Below are positions 5,335-9,363 of a stretch of 9,363 nucleotides of DNA, one piece after another. The position numbers and the translations under genes were made by a program. Source of the DNA: an uncultured Eubacteriales bacterium (GTDB lineage: Bacteria; Bacillota; Clostridia; Lachnospirales; Lachnospiraceae); contig ONXW01000046.1 of assembly GCA_900321915.1 (NCBI GenBank), positions 1 to 9,363 on the forward strand, in the 5' to 3' direction. Each line of letters begins with the position of its first letter. The first letter of the stretch is position 1. Below the pieces are notes generated by a model that saw nothing but the letters and a program-made list of their open reading frames with translations, was not told where the DNA came from and made no database searches.

Positions 5335-7061
5335 AAGTTACGATAGACGGAAGAACCATTGAGGTTCCCGAGAAAACGACGATACTGGACGCTGCCTCAC
5401 AGGCCGGGGTCCATATTCCGACACTCTGTTATATGAAGGAGCTCAATGAGATCGGCGCCTGCCGTGTCTGCGTCGTGGAGGTGGAAGGGTACGACAGACT
5501 GTTCACCGCCTGCAACAATACCGTTGCTGACGGCATGGTTATCCGCACCAATTCCAGAAAAGCCCGCAATGCGCGGAAGACCAACGTTAAGCTTATTCTT
5601 TCCCAGCACAACACCAACTGTGCCGTCTGTGTGCGAAGCGGCAACTGCACGCTGCAGAAGGTTGCAAATGACCTGAATATCCATACCCTGCCCTATGAGA
5701 AGAAGCTGGAAGAGAACAGGGGAAGCATCGAGTTCCCGCTCATCCGCGATTATGACAAGTGCATCAAGTGCATGCGCTGCGTCCAGGTCTGCGACAAGAT
5801 CCAGAGCACCAATATCTGGGATGTGGTAAACACCGGTTCCCGCGTTACTGTGGACGTGACCGGCGTCTACCGCCTTGAGGATTCCAAGTGCGCCCTCTGC
5901 GGACAGTGCATCACCCACTGCCCGGTCGGCGCCCTCCGCGAGCGCGATGATGTAGACCGCGTCATCGAGGCCATCGAGGATCCGGAGAAGATCACCGTGG
6001 TGCAGATTGCTCCTTCCATCCGTACCGCATGGGGAGAGCCTTTCGGCCTGGACCCGGAGTTCGCCTCCATGAAGAGACTGGCCGCCGCGCTCCGCAGGGT
6101 CGGATTTGACTATGTATTTGACACCAACTTTACCGCCGACCTCACCATCATGGAGGAGGGTTCCGAATTCCTCGAGAAGATTTCCCATCCCGAGAAGAAC
6201 AGGTTCCCGATGTTTACCTCCTGCTGCCCGGGATGGCTCCGCTTCGTGAAGTCCCACTATCCGGAGTTTGTGGACAACCTGTCCAGCGCCAAGTCCCCGC
6301 AGCAGATGTTCGGCGCCATCACCAAGAGTTATTACGCGGAGTATCTCAAGGTTGACCCCTCGAAGATCTTCTGCGTATCCATCATGCCCTGTCTCGCAAA
6401 GAAGGCAGAGTGCGCTTATCCGTCCATGGTGGATGACCAGGGCAACCCGGAAGTGGACTGCTCCCTGACCACCCGTGAGGTAAGCCGCCTGATCCGGGCA
6501 GACCAGATCAAGATAGCCGAGATCCCGGAGGAAGAGCTGGATATGCCCTTCGGCGTCGGTTCCGGTGCGGGCAATATTTTCGGCGCTACCGGCGGCGTCA
6601 TGGAGGCGGCGCTCAGAAGCGCTTACTTCCTGGTAACCGGAAAGAATCCGGACGCTGACGCGTTCCGCGCGGTCCGCGGTATGGACGGCTGGAAGGAAGC
6701 AGAGTTTGACCTGGCCGGCACGACGCTCCGCGTCGCGGTCACCAACGGGCTGGGCAACGCGGACAAGCTGCTGAAGGCACTGAAGCAGGGCCGCGTACAC
6801 TATGATTTTGTGGAGGTCATGGCCTGTCCCGGCGGATGTGTCGGCGGCGGCGGCCAGCCGATCCACGACGGCGTCGAGATGGCCGGGGAGAGAGCGCCGG
6901 TCCTGTATTCCCAGGATGCGGGCATGGAGCTCAGGTTCTCCCACGAGAACCCATCTATTACCATGATTTACAGGGATTATCTCGGAAAACCGCTGTCAGA
7001 GAAGTCCGAGCACCTTCTCCACACCGACCATCACGGATGGCTGATGCCCGGGGAAAAGTAA
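5328..7061 (+). CDS. hydA: [FeFe]-hydrogenase catalytic subunit, CpI-like
   Basis: Catalyses reversible proton reduction to H2, probably cytosolic since no signal peptide is seen. It has 577 residues and the cofactor-ligand layout of Clostridium pasteurianum CpI. The N-terminal [2Fe-2S] domain has Cys34, 45, 48 and 62. The His-Cys3 [4Fe-4S] site has His94, Cys98, 101 and 107. Two ferredoxin-type clusters use Cys145/148/151/155 and Cys188/191/194/198. The H-cluster motifs are TSCCPGW (297-303, with proton-transfer Cys299 and cluster ligand Cys300), MPCLAKKAE (353-361, Cys355, Lys358) and MACPGGCVGGGGQP (498-511, Cys500 and Cys504). Nothing essential is missing, so it should be active if the HydEFG maturases exist elsewhere. 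I choose ATG 5328, preceded by AAAGGAGG at 5308-5315; an upstream in-frame ATG at 5229 gives an arginine-rich extension unlike the family and lies inside the preceding gene. The 7-bp overlap suggests coupled translation. Confidence 0.97.
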   Translation: MVKVTIDGRTIEVPEKTTILDAASQAGVHIPTLCYMKELNEIGACRVCVVEVEGYDRLFTACNNTVADGMVIRTNSRKARNARKTNVKLILSQHNTNCAVCVRSGNCTLQKVANDLNIHTLPYEKKLEENRGSIEFPLIRDYDKCIKCMRCVQVCDKIQSTNIWDVVNTGSRVTVDVTGVYRLEDSKCALCGQCITHCPVGALRERDDVDRVIEAIEDPEKITVVQIAPSIRTAWGEPFGLDPEFASMKRLAAALRRVGFDYVFDTNFTADLTIMEEGSEFLEKISHPEKNRFPMFTSCCPGWLRFVKSHYPEFVDNLSSAKSPQQMFGAITKSYYAEYLKVDPSKIFCVSIMPCLAKKAECAYPSMVDDQGNPEVDCSLTTREVSRLIRADQIKIAEIPEEELDMPFGVGSGAGNIFGATGGVMEAALRSAYFLVTGKNPDADAFRAVRGMDGWKEAEFDLAGTTLRVAVTNGLGNADKLLKALKQGRVHYDFVEVMACPGGCVGGGGQPIHDGVEMAGERAPVLYSQDAGMELRFSHENPSITMIYRDYLGKPLSEKSEHLLHTDHHGWLMPGEK

Positions 7062-7083
7062 GGGACGGCCTCGAAAGAAAGCT

Positions 7084-7112
7084 TTGCAATTGATGAATAA
7101 TTGGTATATACT
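7084..7112 (+). promoter_or_regulatory. Candidate sigma-A promoter downstream of hydA
   Basis: TTGCAA (7084-7089), 17 bp, TATACT (7107-7112); a 4/6 and a 5/6 match at ideal spacing. The predicted start near A7118 falls exactly at the base of the hairpin described next, which supports a transcript that begins with that structure. Confidence 0.6.
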
Positions 7113-7117
7113 GTAGC

Positions 7118-7191
7118 AGGCAGTCTTGTCTGCGCAGACAGGGCTGCCGCTCAGAGCTTCGATGCCTGTGCTGCGGCCCTGTTTTAGTTCT
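7118..7191 (+). ncRNA. Candidate structured leader or small RNA
   Basis: A transcript from the preceding promoter would begin with a hairpin whose arms, 7119-7132 and 7135-7148, can pair in all 14 positions (12 Watson-Crick, 2 G-U), closing in practice on a TGCGCA-type loop. Its 3' arm (7138-7148) is also the 5' arm of the downstream terminator stem, so the two folds exclude each other. This is the geometry of an attenuator, with the first hairpin acting as antiterminator. I do not recognise an RNA family, see no leader peptide with repeated codons and no T-box or known riboswitch core. It could be an independent small RNA of about 70 nt, the leader of the SEC-C gene, or simply a complex hydA terminator. 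Confidence 0.4.
7138..7191 (+). terminator. Probable Rho-independent terminator after hydA
   Basis: ACAGGG (7138-7143) pairs with CCCTGT (7177-7182). After a 3-nt bulge, CCGC (7147-7150) pairs with GCGG (7173-7176). The stem has a large loop and is followed by TTTT at 7182-7185 and further T-rich sequence to 7193. It would end the hydrogenase operon transcript, unless the competing upstream hairpin forms. Confidence 0.65.
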
Positions 7192-7270
7192 TTATATCAG
7201 CGGGGATGCGCAGGCGGGACCTGAACTCAGCCGGGCTTATGATGATTTGATAAGGGAAGGAATAAAGACT

Positions 7271-7780
7271 ATGGCACTGCTTGAAAACTGGAGAAATATG
7301 GCTTACGGCGACGGCCTTGACAAGAAGATGCAGGATGCGCTCTGGAAGAGCTACTTCGACGTGGAGAAGGGAATCTACAAGCAGATTCTCGCAGAGCCGG
7401 ACAAAGAGGTTGCCGGTACGGTAAAAGAGCTGGCAGAGAAATATGATACGGACATTATGACCATGACGGGATTCCTGGACGGAATCAGCGAGAGCCTCCT
7501 GGATTACAAGAATCCGACGGAGACCATGGAAGAGGACACACCGGTCCGTATCCTGATTGACCCGGAAAAACTCTATTACAATATGGTGGAAGCCAAGGCA
7601 AAATGGCTCTATGAGCTGCCTGAGTGGGACGCTATCCTGACTCCGGAGAAGAGAGATGAGCTTTACCGGGCCCAGAAGGCTTCCGGAACCGTCCGCAACG
7701 AGAAGAAGATCTATCCGAATGATCCCTGCCCCTGCGGGAGCGGCAAAAAGTACAAGAAATGCTGCGGGAAAAACGCCTGA
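7271..7780 (+). CDS. SEC-C motif protein of unknown function
   Basis: A small cytosolic protein of 169 residues. The C-terminus carries the SEC-C zinc-binding motif [16 protein letters not shown] (Cys153, 155, 164, 165), the same module that ends SecA and binds zinc and, in SecA, SecB or ribosomes. The first 130 residues are charged, apparently helical, with no membrane segment, and I do not recognise a named domain there. A TTG codon at 7247 is in frame, but ATG 7271 is preceded at good distance by AAGGGAAGGA (7252-7261), so I take the ATG. The gene stands between two terminator-like hairpins and so is probably expressed alone. Function is unknown; a link to secretion or translation is only suggested by the motif. 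Confidence 0.85.
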   Translation: MALLENWRNMAYGDGLDKKMQDALWKSYFDVEKGIYKQILAEPDKEVAGTVKELAEKYDTDIMTMTGFLDGISESLLDYKNPTETMEEDTPVRILIDPEKLYYNMVEAKAKWLYELPEWDAILTPEKRDELYRAQKASGTVRNEKKIYPNDPCPCGSGKKYKKCCGKNA

Positions 7781-7812
7781 GAAAATGAGAAAGGCTGCAT
7801 TGCTGAGCGGTT

Positions 7813-7834
7813 AAGGCCCGGCACGCGGCCTTTT
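7813..7834 (+). terminator. Probable terminator after the SEC-C gene
   Basis: AAGGCC (7813-7818) pairs with GGCCTT (7827-7832) around an 8-nt loop, followed by TTTT (7831-7834). The stem is short. An overlapping alternative stem, CCCGGCA (7817-7823) with TGCCGGG (7839-7845), would disrupt it. Confidence 0.5.
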
Positions 7835-7865
7835 GTTATGCCGGGACTGTGAGAGGTGATACGCT

Positions 7866-8651
7866 ATGGAGACAACCGGCCGGAATGCTTATACCGGATT
7901 TGCCGGGGTTTATGACCTGTTTATGGACAATGTGCCCTATGATGACTGGTGCGCCTATATCATTTCCCTGCTCCGGGAAGAAGGGATCACCGGGGGACTT
8001 CTGCTGGATCTGGGCTGCGGCACCGGAAGCCTGACAGAGCGCCTGTCCGCCGCGGGGTATGACATGATAGGCGTGGACAATTCCGGGGAGATGCTGGGGC
8101 AGGCGATAGAAAAACGCGCCGCGTCGGGAAGCGATATCCTGTATCTTATGCAGGACATGCGTTCCTTTGAACTCTACGGGACGGTCCGGGCTATCGTGAG
8201 CCTCTGCGACTGCATGAATTATATCCTGACGGAAGAGGACCTGGCGGCTGTGCTGCGGCTCTGCAACAATTACCTGGATCCCGGGGGCATATTCATCTTT
8301 GACCTGAATACGGAATACAAGTACCGGGAGATGGGAACCCAGACCATCGCGGAGGACAGGGAAGACTGCAGTTTTATCTGGGAGAATGAATACAGGCCCG
8401 GGGAGCGGCTGAATGAGTATGACCTGGCCGTTTTTGTCAGGGAAGACGGGGATCTGTACAGGAAATATACGGAAACCCATCTCCAGAGGGCTTGGACCAT
8501 TCCGGAAATCCGGCGCGCCGCGGAGGAAGCGGGGATGGAATTCACCGCAGTATACGGATATCTCACCCGCGAGGCGCCGGAAGATGACTGCGAGCGCGTC
8601 TATGTGATTCTGCGGGAAAAGGGAAAACAGCCCGTAAAGGGAGGAGAATAA
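7866..8651 (+). CDS. Class I SAM-dependent methyltransferase
   Basis: Transfers a methyl group from S-adenosylmethionine to an unidentified substrate; cytosolic. It has 261 residues with a Rossmann-type methyltransferase fold: motif I LLLDLGCGTGSL (residues 45-56), the acidic residue after beta 2 in GVDNS (Asp71), the QDMR motif II-like stretch (96-99), and DPGGIFIFDLNT, the usual post-motif strand. The N-terminal YTGFAGVYDLFMD resembles the small-molecule methyltransferase group (Methyltransf_25/11-type). AGGTGA at 7854-7859 lies 6 bases before ATG 7866. Its stop codon TAA shares one base with the ATG of hslO (TAATG), so the two genes are co-translated. Substrate specificity cannot be told from sequence. 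Confidence 0.9.
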   Translation: METTGRNAYTGFAGVYDLFMDNVPYDDWCAYIISLLREEGITGGLLLDLGCGTGSLTERLSAAGYDMIGVDNSGEMLGQAIEKRAASGSDILYLMQDMRSFELYGTVRAIVSLCDCMNYILTEEDLAAVLRLCNNYLDPGGIFIFDLNTEYKYREMGTQTIAEDREDCSFIWENEYRPGERLNEYDLAVFVREDGDLYRKYTETHLQRAWTIPEIRRAAEEAGMEFTAVYGYLTREAPEDDCERVYVILREKGKQPVKGGE

Positions 8652-9363
8652 TGGAAGAGACTAAGGATTATATGGTGCGGGCGACCGCGGGCGGCGGCGC
8701 AATCCGCGCGTTCGCGGCCACAACCCGGCACCTTGCGGAATATGCGAGAAGTGTGCACGGCACATCACCCGTCGTGACGGCCGCGCTGGGAAGGCTGCTG
8801 ACAGCCGGCGCCATGATGGGCACCATGATGAAGGGGGAGAAGGACCTTCTCACCCTCCGGATACAGGGGGACGGACCGGTGAAGTCTCTCCTCGTGACGG
8901 CGGAGAGCGACGGGTATGTCCGGGGTTATGCGGCAAATCCCCACGTTGATATCCCCTGTAAATGGAAGGGAAAGCTGGATGTAGGCGGAGCGGTCGGAAA
9001 GGGAATCCTCAGCGTCATCCGCGATGTGGGCCTGAAGGACCCCTATGTGGGGCAGGTGGACCTGGTCTCCGGGGAGATCGCGGAAGACCTGACCTATTAC
9101 TTCGCCGTGTCAGAGCAGGTTCCTTCCTCCGTGGCCCTCGGGGTCCTGGTGGATACCGACTGCACCGTAAAACAGGCCGGCGGGTTTATCCTGCAGCTGA
9201 TGCCTGACGCGCCGGAGGATGTGATAGGGCGCCTGGAACAGAAGCTGGCTGAGATCCCGTCCGTGACGGAGATGCTGGAAGCGGGGAAAACACCGGAAGA
9301 CATCCTCACGGAGGTTCTTGACGGCCTCTCCCCGGAAATCCTGGAGAAGGTTCCCGTCGGTTA
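8651..9363 (+). CDS. hslO: Hsp33 redox-regulated chaperone, 3'-truncated by the window edge
   Basis: Hsp33 is a cytosolic holdase that becomes active when its zinc-binding cysteines are oxidised, protecting proteins during oxidative and heat stress. The frame is open from ATG 8651 to the window end, 237 codons. The sequence DYMVRATAGGGAIRAFAATT at the start, then TAALGRLLTAGAMMG, LRIQGDGPV and GYAANP, are characteristic of the Hsp33 N-terminal domain; EIAEDLTYYFAVSEQVPSS follows as expected. The linker region is reached, but the C-terminal CxC...CxxC zinc redox switch lies beyond the window, so I cannot confirm it. GGGAGGAG (8639-8646) is a strong ribosome site. The start overlaps the methyltransferase stop by one base. 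In a hydrogen-producing anaerobe it fits protection against oxygen exposure, though its nearness to hydA may be accidental. Confidence 0.93.
   Translation, partial: MEETKDYMVRATAGGGAIRAFAATTRHLAEYARSVHGTSPVVTAALGRLLTAGAMMGTMMKGEKDLLTLRIQGDGPVKSLLVTAESDGYVRGYAANPHVDIPCKWKGKLDVGGAVGKGILSVIRDVGLKDPYVGQVDLVSGEIAEDLTYYFAVSEQVPSSVALGVLVDTDCTVKQAGGFILQLMPDAPEDVIGRLEQKLAEIPSVTEMLEAGKTPEDILTEVLDGLSPEILEKVPVG

Noticed and set aside
5397..6944. A 515-codon open frame on the - strand opposite hydA
   Set aside because: Same antisense codon-bias effect opposite a complete hydrogenase; no domain or convincing ribosome site.
7118..7191. T-box, tracrRNA or known riboswitch for the structured region after hydA
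   Set aside because: No T-box bulge sequence, no CRISPR repeat or cas gene nearby, and no recognised ligand-binding core.

Overview
The window comes from an anaerobic, fermentative Firmicute, most likely a Lachnospiraceae-type Clostridium with a fairly high GC content (mid to upper 50s by eye). The evidence is the clostridial-type [FeFe]-hydrogenase, strong AAGGAGG-type ribosome binding sites, sigma-A promoters with a 17-bp spacer, and a Firmicutes-style 6S RNA. All genes lie on the + strand. No mobile element, CRISPR array, tRNA or rRNA was seen.

Layout. (1) Positions 1-1721 hold a pyrimidine salvage pair: the 3' part of a cytidine deaminase (cdd) and a complete pyrimidine-nucleoside phosphorylase (pdp). 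(2) Positions 1708-1965 hold a near-consensus promoter and a long, interrupted hairpin RNA that I identify as 6S RNA (ssrS). An open reading frame for the next gene extends back into this RNA, but that extension is not coding. (3) Positions 1994-3250 encode an AI-2E/PerM-family membrane protein, closed by a 19-bp perfect-stem terminator. (4) Positions 3386-7061 hold a two-gene hydrogenase operon. It has its own AT-rich promoter region with a 19-nt palindrome. The first gene is a fusion of a NuoF C-terminal Fe-S domain to a GltD-type FAD/NAD(P) oxidoreductase. The second is a complete CpI-like [FeFe]-hydrogenase (hydA), and the two genes overlap by 7 bp. (5) Positions 7084-7191 hold a second good promoter followed by two overlapping, mutually exclusive hairpins and a T-tract: a small RNA, an attenuator leader, or an elaborate terminator. 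(6) Positions 7271-9363 hold a small SEC-C zinc-motif protein, a SAM-dependent methyltransferase, and the N-terminal domain of the redox chaperone Hsp33 (hslO), which runs off the window.

The central point of interest is the hydrogenase module. The GltD-like flavoprotein probably exchanges electrons between NAD(P)H and HydA through a chain of Fe-S clusters. It has no FMN-binding HydB/NuoF core and no HydC in the window, so it differs from the well-known HydABC bifurcating enzymes and resembles the poorly characterised glutamate-synthase-like-linked (group A2) hydrogenases. The second point is the 6S RNA, which is easily missed because open reading frames cover it on both strands.
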